This document shows, one piece after another, positions 36,501 through 46,941 of a stretch of DNA of 64,000 bases. Below the pieces are notes generated by a model. That model worked only from the letters and a program-made list of their open reading frames with translations, searched no databases and was not told where the DNA came from. The stretch's first letter is position 1. Each line of letters opens with the position of its first letter. Source of the DNA: Larus michahellis (lineage: Eukaryota > Chordata > Aves > Charadriiformes > Laridae); assembly GCF_964199755.1 (NCBI RefSeq), contig NC_133910.1, positions 5,602,501-5,666,500 of the forward strand. Direction: 5' to 3'. A program made the translations under genes and the position numbers.

Positions 36501-38369
36501 GACATGCTGCTCTGATACCGATACAATGGCCCTGCCATGGAGCTGCGTGTGTGCTGGTGGGTGGGTGAGTTTGATGTTTATCGTGACAATTAATGTGCTA
36601 GCGGACTCTTTTCATTACAACGGTATTGAATCACAGACAGAGTCAACCCAAGCAACCAGCTGGGTTTTCCCATTGAAAAAAAAATACCTTGGAAATATGA
36701 TTAAAAACTAGTAATAAAAGAATGGACCTGATGCTCAATGTGCCGCTTCATCCCTTTGTTTGCTGGCTCCACCCTTCCCTAGCTGAAATTCGGCTCTGCT
36801 CAGCAGCTATTCCCAGCTGTGCCGTGGGTTCCAGCACGTGCCCCAGCCTGGAGCAGGACAGTCCGGGACACACCAGGAAGGTGTCCAGGCTCGTGCTCTT
36901 GGCCTTGAGTCCTGCCTCAGTGAGTTCTCCTCTCTATGCTTTGGTACGGAGTACAGGGATAACTCTTCCTGCCTCCCTGGAGATGTGGAGTGGCAGAGAG
37001 CTCAGCCTGTACCATAAGCCCATCATCTAGGTTTAACGAAATACATTTTTTTTGGAAAATGTACACAATTTGCGTTTTACCATGTCTGCAGTGAGTTGTT
37101 AACATAAAAAGCTGTCCTTGGGAAAGGGCCATTTTGCTTTACCAAAGTACCAATACACACCACGACTTACATGTCACATTTTGGCAATGCCAGACAGCAT
37201 CCAGGGAGGAACTCACATGTCCCAAATAGTATGAAAAGTCATGAAGCAAAGGTGAGAGACGCGAATAAGGTCAGTTGTGGTTCATCTTGCCCAGCAAGTA
37301 TGAGATTTGCAGACCTCACTGCAGGATCCCAAAGAAACCTGGAATCCAGCTCCTCTTTTTTTCTACATTCACCGTGCTCTGCCCATGAGTACCAGCAAAA
37401 CCACACCTTTCAGCTCAGCTCTGCCTTCCCTGGCTGCTACACCTCCTCGAGCCATGCAAGAGGCGTGTTGCTGTGGGAGCACAGAGGTCCAGCCTGCACC
37501 GTGGATGCAGGATGTGAATTGTTCCTGCAGAAGATAAGGCCTGTGCCCCAGAGCTACGCATAAATCCATGACTTTTGGGGATTACCAGGGGCTGACGTGC
37601 TGGGGAGACATAAAGCCTGGGTTTGGAAACAGCCGGTGGTGGCTGTGTGGATGCTTCTCGCTGCTGGAGAGAAGCTGGGTCTGCTTCAGCTGGTAATTCC
37701 TAAATTTCCAGGGTCCAGGATCCTCCTAAATCTTTACTAGGTCTTTGGCATTGTATGCAAGCATGCATGCAGAGCTCTGCGCTCAGGTTCCTTCCATGTC
37801 CCGACACACGCAGATTTAGTAACACGAGCAGTAAGTGAGCGGACACCACACCAGGCTGGAGTCCACCTGGGGCTCTGGAGGACCAGACACATCTCTTCAA
37901 ACTGAGCGCCTGTGACACGGGTATCGCCCGAGGCGCGGTGGGACGGCACTGATGGGTGTTTCAGAACTGCTTGGCAATGACTTGGTCTCTGCTGGTTAAA
38001 CATGCGGGACGCCCAGCTTGGGCAAGGAGAAGAGCCTGATGTCGGCTGAGTTAGCCCAGCGATGCACAAAACAACTGCCATGGGCCAATACCACAAATCT
38101 GATTTCTGTTTGAAAAAAATCCCTCATGTGCCATAAATCTGGCAGCTCTCGGGGAAACAAAACAAAACTAAACAACCCCCTGCTCCGTTTGCATTTAAAC
38201 TCCAGCTTCCTTCTCCAACAAAACCGTTCTGTCCCTCGGGCACTGGCGATGGGGGGGAAACCGAGGCACGGCCGAGCCCCCAGCCTGCACCCCTGCCCTC
38301 CATCCCCATTAACTCGCACAGCTGCGAGAGCAGCGATACACACAGGAGCGCTGGGAAATGTTCCTATTG
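33546..38369. other. GC-rich non-coding stretch, no gene seen
   Basis: The 227-aa minus ORF (33779-34462) and others here are Ser/Pro/Leu-rich chance frames. A GCAGATGGCGGC word at 36483-36494 fits a YY1 core. It follows a pyrimidine-rich CAG acceptor-like end and precedes GTGAGG, but the frame encodes nothing recognisable. An A15 run lies at 36394-36408. An exact GGTTCGAACC word at about 33902 looks like a pol III B-box without a matching A-box. Confidence 0.45.
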
Positions 38370-38757
38370 ATCGGAAATGAATAATTATCACCCGCTCCCT
38401 GTTCCAGGGCCTCGCGGTGAGCGGAAGAGCGGAAGCACTAAGCGGGATTAATAACTACTTTTCATTACTTTTAATGCAAACTATTGATTTTAAAGTGTTG
38501 TAGGGTATGACAGTTTATTACAATAAGACAATAAAACAGACTATATGAAATAATTGAGAATAATCTCTTCCCTTTTCCTGCACGACGCGAGGACATTATG
38601 TTCTGTGCATGTGGAGACATTTATGGCAAACTCTATCCAGCAATGGCAGCTTAAGCACTCTATAAAACAGCACTTTGGAGCTGGAGTATTATAAATAATA
38701 GGCAATAAAACTGGTAAATGGGGCTTTAATTTGATTCCATTATGTCACTGAATGACA
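38370..38757. promoter_or_regulatory. AT-rich island with TATA word, putative conserved element or promoter
   Basis: AT-rich and repeat-free, with GGATTAATAACTAC, TTTTAATGCAAAC and CAATAAGACAATAAAAC words. A TATAAAAC word lies at 38661-38668, about 110 bp before a CpG-dense block. This could be an enhancer next to a CpG island, or a promoter reading to the right. Neither is proven. Confidence 0.35.
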
Positions 38758-38769
38758 GGAAGGAGGGGG

Positions 38770-39060
38770 CAGAGCGGCAGCGAGGGGATGTGACGCCGAG
38801 CCGGGTTCGGGAGCCCTGGATGCGCGGCGGCGGAGCTGAGCGCGACGGTGCCAGCGCGCCGGGTCCTGCCAAACCCCAGCCCAGGTGCGGGCTCGACCCC
38901 GGCGGGTGACAGCCAGGGGGGCCCTGCAGGGCTCCCGGCCGCAGCCAGCGCAGGAGGTGGCAGCAGGGACGCAGCTGTCACAGGAAGATGGTCGGGTCCC
39001 CGTCCTGCCAGGCACTGCCCAAATTTTTGGGGTACTGTCCCAAAACCGCCACGCTGCTGC
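38770..39060. promoter_or_regulatory. CpG-dense block, CpG-island candidate
   Basis: By hand count there are 21 CpG dinucleotides in 38761-38940 and about 28 in 38761-39060, far above the surrounding sequence; ten fall in 38821-38880. G+C is very high. It directly abuts an AT-rich island. CpG islands in birds often mark promoters of coding or long non-coding transcripts. No coding exon is visible here. Confidence 0.55.
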
Positions 39061-40925
39061 CTGGTGGCGAGCGTGCTGGCGCTCTCTTTTTCCATGTTTC
39101 CTGCCCCAAACTGGCCGGTGTCCCCCTGCCCTCCCCAGCCCCGCTCCCGCTGAGCCATAGACAGCCGCAGGAGGCAGCGACTGGGGGCAGATTCCTGCAC
39201 ACCTCGTGCTGCCCGCAGCAGAAACTCTCCTGATTGAGAGCTGCTGCCCGCCGAGGGCCAGGGGACACCTGATTATCACGGCTCAAATCAAACATACCCC
39301 AAAGAGTGCTCAGCCGAAATGACCACCGTGAAGAGAGGGGCTTTATCCCTCAAGCACGCTGGAAAATCCGTGCGGCGGCTCCTCGCTGCGTGCTCTGTGC
39401 CAGCAGATCCCTGCAAAGCCCCGGGAGGGACCGCTGTGCATCCTCCCCGCTTCCCAGCGGGAATGCCCAGGGCACAGAGGGGTGGTATTTGGGACGGGGT
39501 GGGTCGTGCAGGGGACTGTGACAGACCAGCTGGCTGTGGGCTCCCAGATGTTGGCTCCCGCCCAAGCGCTGAGAGAAAGGCCATGACCAACCCATGGCTT
39601 TGCAGGGTCCAGCGATATGTGAAATGAGCTGGGAGTCTCAGCCCAGTGGTTTCCGCTGGAAAGCTGTTTCCGCTAATTGGGCCCCTCGTCATCAAGGCCG
39701 CGAAGTGAACGTACTGGAGAGACCCAGGGGCCAATGTGGAGAAAGGGCTGAGGAAGCCCTGGAGATGTTTAAGTGCCATGATGCATGGTTTCCTCCAGAC
39801 CATCAGTCCACGTACCCAGCTCCCGTGCTGTCTGTACACCCCCTGCCCATCCTCACCCCTCACGCTCTGCCTAAAAACACCTCCTAAGCCCCAGAGAAGG
39901 GGATCAAAGGCTCTGGTACAGGGCAGCACCTGGGTCTTGACACATGGATGGGTCTTTTCCCCTTCCTCAGGTCCTGGTCCTGGACCCCACAAGTGTCAGA
40001 AAGGTTGCCCTGAGAGAGGGGAGGTGAAGGCATCTCGCCGTAGCCCTGTGGATTAGCCCTGTGCCCAGAGCGTGAAATGAGGCTGGTCAGGACCTACGTG
40101 GACCTTCCATGGCCCAGTGGGATCATGCTAAATTATGTGCACTGGCCCAATTAATGTGAAATTGGAAAGCACTGGAGAGGAGTGAACGGCCAGGACCTTG
40201 AAACCAGCCGTGGGGCGGTCACGTCTGGCCCCCGCTCGCTCCTGGGGCCGTGGAGCTGCCATGCCGCCAGCGGCATTTTTGCAGCCCTGCAGAGCTGCTA
40301 CCAGAAAGTCCTTCCCTGGAGATGCGCTGGACCAGCTCCTCTGCTCTTTGCCCCTCGCTGCGCCAGACAGGACGTCTCCCAGACGCATCTCCAGTGGCCC
40401 CAGCTCCCCCCGCACGCATCCTTACTGCCGTCAAGATTTTTGCAAAGCAGGGAAGAGCCAGTGGCACTTCTTCACTTTTTCAGTCCCAGAAACCCAGCTC
40501 TTCCCAGATTCTTCTGTAGAGAATCTTAGTGTCCCTGGGGTTTTTCTAGCCTCCTGCCGAAGCATATAATCAGGCAGGACTGGTTTTTACAGAGGGGATT
40601 ACACACACAATAGAGCAGAAGAGCCCCACTGGGGATATCGCAATCTATTAGGATCCGCACTCTGCCCACGATAAGCAGCACAAGGGGAACCACTGGACTC
40701 CCTTTGCTGCACGTGCCGCGCAGGCGAGAAGGAGGTTTGGGCTCTGGATTTTAACGGGCTCCTTTTTTGGTCCCCGCATTCGTGTTGCATCAGGATGTGC
40801 ACGTCCCCCTGCCACGGCCGTGGATGCTGATGGTTTTACAGCCCCGAGCGCTGAGGAAGGAGAGGTAATGCCCACTGCGGCGCCAGGGACCTGGCATCCA
40901 GGAGTAACTGGGGTCTGCGGGAAGG
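39061..40925. other. GC-rich non-coding, no gene seen
   Basis: The 234-aa minus ORF (39288-39992) and several overlapping plus ORFs have no motif. CpGs are fairly frequent near 40190-40440. The GAAGCCCTGGAGATGTTTAA at about 39750 weakly recalls CR1 but has no supporting neighbours. Confidence 0.5.
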
Positions 40926-41057
40926 GTGGGGTTAAGGGATATGGTTAGATGTGGTGTTAAGGGATATGGTGTAAGGGAGAACTTTGTAGAGTGGAGTTGA
41001 TGGTTGGACTCGATGATCCCAAAGGTCTTTTCCAACCTAAATGATTCTATGATTCTA
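40926..41057 (+). mobile_element. CR1 LINE 3' tail with internal 25-bp duplication
   Basis: Ends with the young-type CR1 tail: GTTGATGGTTGGACTCGATG, then AAAGGTCTTTTCCAACCTAA and ATGATTCTATGATTCTA. Upstream, GTTAAGGGATATGGT occurs twice at a 25-bp period (from 40926 and 40951), a small tandem duplication of the element's own sequence. The 5' part is truncated. Confidence 0.9.
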
Positions 41058-41270
41058 AGGGGAGAGGTTGGGGCCAGCCAGGAGAAGGGGCAGAGGGGAC
41101 CAAGCTGGCTTCTGGGCAGAGGTGGACAGGGTGGAGCGTGACGGGTCCGTGATGGTCTGTGCATTGGAGGTGACTGTTGCCTCCACAGACCCCCTGGCAA
41201 CCCTCCTGGGCGGCTGCAGGAGGCTGTGGTGGGGATGGGCGACTGGGTGGGTGTGAGGGTGGCCGGCAGC

Positions 41271-41284
41271 ATTGCCATGGCAAC
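41271..41284. promoter_or_regulatory. RFX X-box-like palindrome
   Basis: ATTGCCATGGCAAC matches the full RFX palindrome GTTGCCATGGCAAC at 13 of 14 positions. The inner 12 bases form a perfect palindrome. The next bases to the right are CGGCAGC. It lies about 215 bp downstream of a CR1 tail. Binding is inferred. Confidence 0.5.
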
Positions 41285-42576
41285 CGGCAGCATCCCAGGA
41301 GGAGGAGAAAGGGGAGGAAGAGCAGGCCAGTGTGCCCCACCGTGGGGTGTCAGCTGGAGGAAGTTTTGTACCAGGAGAGAAAAGAGCAGCGTAAACCCAC
41401 CGGGAGCATGGGATCCTGGGTGCGCGGTGCCCACAGTCCCCTGCATGCAGAGGAGGCCAGGTCCAGAGCAACAACCCCGTTTTAATTTTCGTTAGACCCA
41501 AACATCTTAATATTACTAGGAGCAATGCATTTTACTGCTCCCTGAAAAATAACCGTTTGGAGGCATTTGGGCATCGTGAGAGCTAGATGCCCGGCACAGG
41601 TCTCTTTCTTTGGATTATTTCATTTCACTTTTTTTTCTTCCAGCACCCAAGAAAGGGTTACAGTAGGGGTAGAGCTTTCTTCACACCCTTTTTTCTCTCT
41701 GGAAAACCTACCAGGTAAAGTGTTTCAGGAAATAAACACACAAATTCCTGCATACATGGAAGCACATACAGGTGCACACATAGATGCAACTATTCATGTC
41801 AATGCATGGGGAAATTGGTGTAATCTCTTAACACACAATCTGTATTTAGGTCCAGAAATGGCTTTCCACACCTTTTTTTGCTAGTGCAGCCCTGACCATA
41901 CACCTAGAGGAAATGAGCAGTAATCACATGGCTAATGAGGGGTATTGATTAATGAGGCAGGGCCAGGCACAGCCTGTATGGGGCAGGAGGGGGCTGAGCA
42001 CAGACCCCAAACGTGCAGCCAAGACCCAGGGAGGGGTTTGGGTGGACAAGGGGAGTTATGCAAAATGGGTGAGGGGAAGGTAAGGTGAAGAGAGGACTTT
42101 GCCAGGAGCCTCAGCCAACCTCTCTAGCTGAGAAATCAGGCTGTGAAAGCAGCGAGAAGCAGGTGTGAATGGTTTTTCTGCCTGCCTCAGGATGGGGTTG
42201 GGGAGGGAAAGCTGAGGTGGCGCGGAGGAAGGGATATTTCTGCATGTAATGTCTCTCCCTGCCTGCTGGCTCCAGGCCACCCAGGCTGAGTGCTCACAGT
42301 TTGTGCTGAAGTGTTGGAGAACTGAAAGGGCCTGAGGCTGTGCTGGCTGGTCCCTGGCATCTTGCATTTCAAAAGCCCTCAAAATGATGGATTTGATGCT
42401 TCCCCTTTTATTTATTACATTTAAAGCAGTTTTGCCAGGGGGCTAGCTCAAGAGAACAGGCAACTTATTTTCCTGAGCATCCCAGGAGCTGGGCTGTGGC
42501 GCAGCTGCATGCAAGGCAGAAGACAGGACCCCACCAGCAGCCGGCTGCGCTGCCTTCTGCTCCCATCGCAGGCGGA

Positions 42577-42609
42577 GGGGGACCAGGGGAAGGCCGGGGT
42601 GAGATGGGG
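42577..42609 (+). other. G-quadruplex candidate (four-tetrad)
   Basis: Four runs of at least four G (G5, G4, G4, G4) are separated by loops ACCA, AAGGCC and TGAGAT, so a four-layer plus-strand quadruplex is possible. Formation is not shown. Confidence 0.6.
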
Positions 42610-45169
42610 AAGAAGGGTCTGCCTGTCTCTGACCCGGCTGAGGAGGCGGCAGGGAACGGGGAGTCATTTGCAGTGCTTTCCTCCTGACTGCCGGGCAGTT
42701 ATTATCAACACGACGCAGCTGTAAATGTTCTCGCAGCGGCAGGGACCTGGGAGCTGAGAGTGCAGCTCAGCTGAGTGTGTTATTGGATTATCAACTGATT
42801 AGAGCTGTTAAGAGTCCACTCTTGAATAATCAACATGGTGCTTTTTGGCTGCTGTGTATCCGTGGGAGGGGGAAGGAGGCAGAGCAGCTAGCCTGGCTGC
42901 CGTGGATTTATGAGCGAGGCCTGGGTGATGCCATCTGCAAGCCCTGCTTAGTGGGGAGTTGTGGTCCCCACCTTCCCCAGGTCCAGGCTTTGCAAGCTCC
43001 ATGCTGATGGGATGTGGAGATGAAGGGATTCCTTTTCCTTCCCTGGCACAAGTTTCAGGCTATAGGGTTTTCTGCCAGAAGGATTAGGATCTGGAGCGTC
43101 TTGACCATGCAGCCTGGTGGTGTGCCGATACTTGTGCTGGGCTTGATCCACCATGATCCAGGGCAAGGGTGTAGTGCCCTGGAGTCTCTGGCTGTCTGTT
43201 CACGGCCTTGGAGAGGAGAGGTCCAGGTCTTGTATGTGGAGATGGATGAGCCAAATCCCTCTGATGGAGTTAGTGTGGGGATGTGGATGTCCCGCTGCTT
43301 GCAAAAGGGACTCAACTAGGCAGGGTGAAGGGCAGGGGGACTTTTCCAGTGATGTAAGTGCCAGTGAGATCAAAAGCTTAGCGGGAGCTTGCAGTGATGC
43401 ACTGTAGTGGATTCCTCAGGAGACAAGGCAAGACAGAGGCCCAGGGATGGAGCTGAGTTAGCAAAGATTAGGCTGGGAGCATTTTAAATGAAGAAGACAG
43501 AGTGTTCCCTTTCCTCTGCCTCTCCTTTGTACTGACACACGGCAGCATTTCGGCAATAGACAGAGCAATAGCAATGTGCCTGCTGGCCCTTTTCTTTTTC
43601 TCTCTTTTCCCCTTATTTCAATTTTTCAAGGTTGATTTGGCCTGTTGCTGAGACACAATTTCCCCTGGAGAAGCTTCCTACAGCCACCTTGCGGTAGGAG
43701 CCACCTTGCTCTCCTCTGATATTTTTGCTCCCTGAAGGTGAGTCCTTCTGGTGGTCTCTGGCCTGGAGAGCAGGATTCACCGGCAGCTTCATGGACCATG
43801 TTTTTCCCTTCAGTCACAGTGATCCTGTCCCCACTAAACTCGATGGCGTGGCACCTGTGGGAGCAAGGGGAGAATTTGATATTACAAGGAATAACAAGTC
43901 GCAGGCATATCAGCTGTGCCCTGACGTTCAGGGGTACTGTGTGATAAGGACGGAGGAGATGCCTTGCTCACTCTTTCTCTTCCTGTGCCAGACTCTGAAG
44001 AGATCAGGATTCTCCTTTCAGAGACCTGTAGGGGTCACAGTTGGGTTGTACAGCAGGCTGTGATCCCGTCCTTGGGAAAGGTGATCAGAGCATCACACTG
44101 CCCATTTCTTGCTAAGCCATGGGTCAGAAAGCCAACAGGAGGCCAAGAGCCCACTGCCCATGGGTCACTGCCCCAAACCCCACTCAGGTGGCCTCCAAGC
44201 CCTCTGCTCTCTCCGCGACTAAGCCCGAGGAGGTTTCCCATGGGATGCATTTCTTGACTTAACAGAACAGTGAAACCAAACATGCTCCAGGCTCGAAAGA
44301 GCTGGCTTCAAGTTTATGCACACACAGGTGTGAAGACCAAAGATTTTACCAAGAGGGTGGGATAAGGGAGAAGGAAGAGGAGAACCCATGCATTAGATAA
44401 CATGATTTATACATGCACAGTGCAATTAAGTGAAGGCAGAGTGTCCTAATTAGTAACTTGTAATCTGTCAAAGGAGGCTCAGGCTGAAAACTTCTGTGTC
44501 CAGATTTCTTGCTCATGTAAATGTTGGTGGTTCATCCAGGTTGGTGTAAAGGGGCTTTGCTTCCTCTTTGTCTAACCTGATCTCACTCAAAACTGGGTAG
44601 TACATACCCTGAAAAGCAAAATCCAGATGGCAGAACTGGAGGAATTTCAAGATACAGGGTCTGGGTCTCGGTAGAAGTCCAGTCATGTGAGATGGATGGG
44701 GCAGCTCTTCAGACCCTGATCTAATTTCCTTTGGCGTTAGTACTCACCTTTGTAGCTCGCTTGTGGGGCTGTGCTTGTCCATCTTATCTTCCATATTCAG
44801 TGGAGCTCTTAGTACACACAGGACCAAATAGACAGCAGTGTGCTAGGAAGAGGCGCTGTGCCTGGGTAAATTCATACTTCCCACGTGAAAGAAGTTCTCT
44901 CAGTAAGGAATTTCTGCCGCTATTGCACCAACAGCCTGATCCTTCTTCCTCCTACTGGATGACTGAAAGTCTCCTTCAGATGAGCCTGATCCAGTCTCCA
45001 ACATGAGAAGCCGTATAATCAACATCAGCCGTCTTCATGCTCCAAGGTCCCCTTGTGGACACTCACCCGCAGGAACACCCGGTCACTGCTGGAGTCCCCT
45101 CCCCGCGTCTGCGCTGCACAGGGCCCAGGGAGGCAAATTAGGATCTGGCCGTGATGCTCAGGAAGATGG

Positions 45170-45420
45170 ACCATTTCCATTACATGATAATTAAATTGCC
45201 TGTAATTATGTTCTTGACAGCAAAATGCAGGCAGTAAATGATCCTAACATTCTGCGCTCCCCCCCTCTCCCCGGGACCCCCCCAGCTGCCCCTCCCCTCT
45301 AAATGCTGAATTATTTTACAGTTGATAGTTCCTTAGATTTGCCGACCTTTAAAAGCTGAACACTACATGCCTGTTGAATTTTAATCAATTTATTTTTTTC
45401 AACTGGAAATGTCAGACTTC
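45170..45420. promoter_or_regulatory. Putative conserved non-coding element with central C-rich insert
   Basis: Two AT-rich halves flank a C-rich core at 45259-45297. The left half has ATGATAATTAAATTGCC and CTGTAATTATG; the right half has CTGAATTATTTTACAG and TTTTAATCAATTTA. The homeodomain-word density is high. The role is inferred. Confidence 0.4.
45259..45297 (-). other. G-quadruplex candidate on minus strand
   Basis: On the plus strand C7, C4, C7, C4 and C4 are separated by TCT, GGGA, AGCTG and T. The minus strand therefore has five G runs, with several possible four-run folds. It sits inside an AT-rich island. Confidence 0.6.
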
Positions 45421-46849
45421 TGTACGGAATTACTTGGTGCCGGCTGATGTGACAAAGACTCAAAGTTCAGCATCTGAAGCCGCGGAGGAGCAGAGAGTTG
45501 CGTGCATTAGCACAGATAATTTGCAGGATGTGGAAATGAGAGCAGGAGTGAGGGAGCATATATTTTTCATTAGCTTTGGTTTAGAGGGTTCGGGGACCTG
45601 CATTTATTTCATCCAGTGAACTCTGGCCTCATTAAATCTGGACCGTGGCTGGTAATGACTGGAAGTAAGAAGCTGCGGAGGCCACTAAAGGGCAGAAGGT
45701 AAAGTGAGTTCTTTGTTGGAGCACGGAGAGAGTCTCGGTGTACACCAGGACAGTGGGGAGCAGCAACTTCTGCTGTGCCCGCTCTGTGGTACCGAGCACA
45801 GCAGAGGAGGTGCGAGTTGCTCAAACCATTTGCCAGCCTCCACTGGTCCAGTTCGTTAGAGCACCTTCTATCCCCCGCTTCACTCTGGCCCTGGGCTGTC
45901 ACCCGAAGAGCCCAGCAAGGGTTTCCCCTGCAGTGCTCGCCTTTCTCTGCCCACGCAAGGAGATTATTAACCTTCTCCTCAGCAGTGAGCTTCCCTGGTG
46001 TTACCTGGAAGGACTAAACATGCCCCAACTGGAGCAAAGCCCGTCTGCAAAGACGGGAAGAGGCTTACTTGTAAACATAGTCCTGCTGCTGGGAAAGCCC
46101 CTGGCAGTGAGTGTGCACCTTGTTGTCTGTACTGTGATTTTTCTGGCTTTCATTGTAACTTTGGCATCGCCTTTGTGAGCAGTAACTACAGCCAGGGCCA
46201 TGCTGGGGGCTGCTCTGCCCCCTTTCTGAGCAGGGAATTTCTCTGCCGTCAGTGGTTAGGACACTTCACATCACTCCTGTCCTGCATCACCTACTTCCCT
46301 ACTATCAGTCGTTTCAGGTATAAACCTTCTGGTTTTCTTCTGTCAGCAGCCTCTGGTGTTTCCCTGCAGTGCTGTAGTCTGTTCCAGTCCTGGCCCACGA
46401 CAGCCCTACAAACATGTTTCTGTCTTATTAAAATTTAATTCCCTCTTTGGAATAGAGACTTCTCATCACACACAACTGGATGGATAAATGTTTGCTAAGG
46501 TGACAAGGACTGAGTATATTGAATCTTCCTTCCTTCTCTTTAAAAAACTATGCCTGTTGTTGCCTCTTGGCACAGGTACATTAAAATCAATAATGAACCT
46601 TACAAGTGGATCTGCGATAAAATATGGTCTCTCCTTCTCCATTGAACTGTAATAAGCAGCTTTTTCAAAACCACACACGTGCCTTTGTGTAGCAACAATA
46701 ATGTGGTGACTGTGTGTTGGTTCAAGGAAAGTTCCAGGAGACTTAGTAGGTTGAGGTACACCTCAAACCCAAGTATGCTTCAGCGGCACAAACTACATGT
46801 AGTTAGAGACGTAACTTTCGGAAACTTGCGATGGAAAGGGTCATTCTAG
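45421..46849. other. Non-coding, no gene seen
   Basis: Overlapping 146-aa plus ORFs at 45738-46438 have no domain. A short inverted repeat, TTGAGGT/ACCTCAA with a 2-bp spacer, lies at 46751-46766. Confidence 0.5.
45682..45694 (+). promoter_or_regulatory. CTCF-like core motif
   Basis: CCACTAAAGGGCA matches CCASYAGRKGGCA at 12 of 13 positions. Orientation is opposite to the two other CTCF-like motifs (8968 and 14059). It may be chance. Confidence 0.3.
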
Positions 46850-46941
46850 TTAAGGATGTCCCTGCTTACTGCAGGGGGGTTGGGTTAGATGACCTCTAAA
46901 GGTCCCTTCCAACCCAACACATTCTATGATTCTATGATTCT
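46850..46941 (+). mobile_element. CR1 LINE 3' tail (short)
   Basis: Carries CTTACTGCAGGGGGGTTGGG, TTAGATGACCTCTAAAGG, CCCTTCCAACCCAACACATT and two CTATGATT units. Strongly 5'-truncated copy. Confidence 0.9.

Larger units (their letters stand above)
41058..45169. other. Non-coding, no gene seen
   Basis: GC-rich to about 43350. The 218-aa minus ORF (40790-41446) overlaps the CR1 tail and has no motif. The AT content rises near 43540-43640, with GCATTTCGGCAATAGACAG. No further repeat was named. Confidence 0.5.

Noticed and set aside
36460..36560. Acceptor-like TATTGCAG, then ATGGCGGCG and GTGAGG, as a tiny first exon with YY1 site
   Set aside because: The frame gives no recognisable protein and no partner exon is visible. 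Only the YY1-like word remains.
39740..39790. GAAGCCCTGGAGATGTTTAA as a CR1 remnant
   Set aside because: Only about 20 bases are similar, with no collinear flanking CR1 sequence.
39288..39992. 234-aa minus-strand ORF
   Set aside because: GC-rich chance frame with overlapping plus ORFs and no recognisable family.
40790..41446. 218-aa minus-strand ORF
   Set aside because: Runs through the antisense of a CR1 tail, so it cannot be an ordinary conserved gene.
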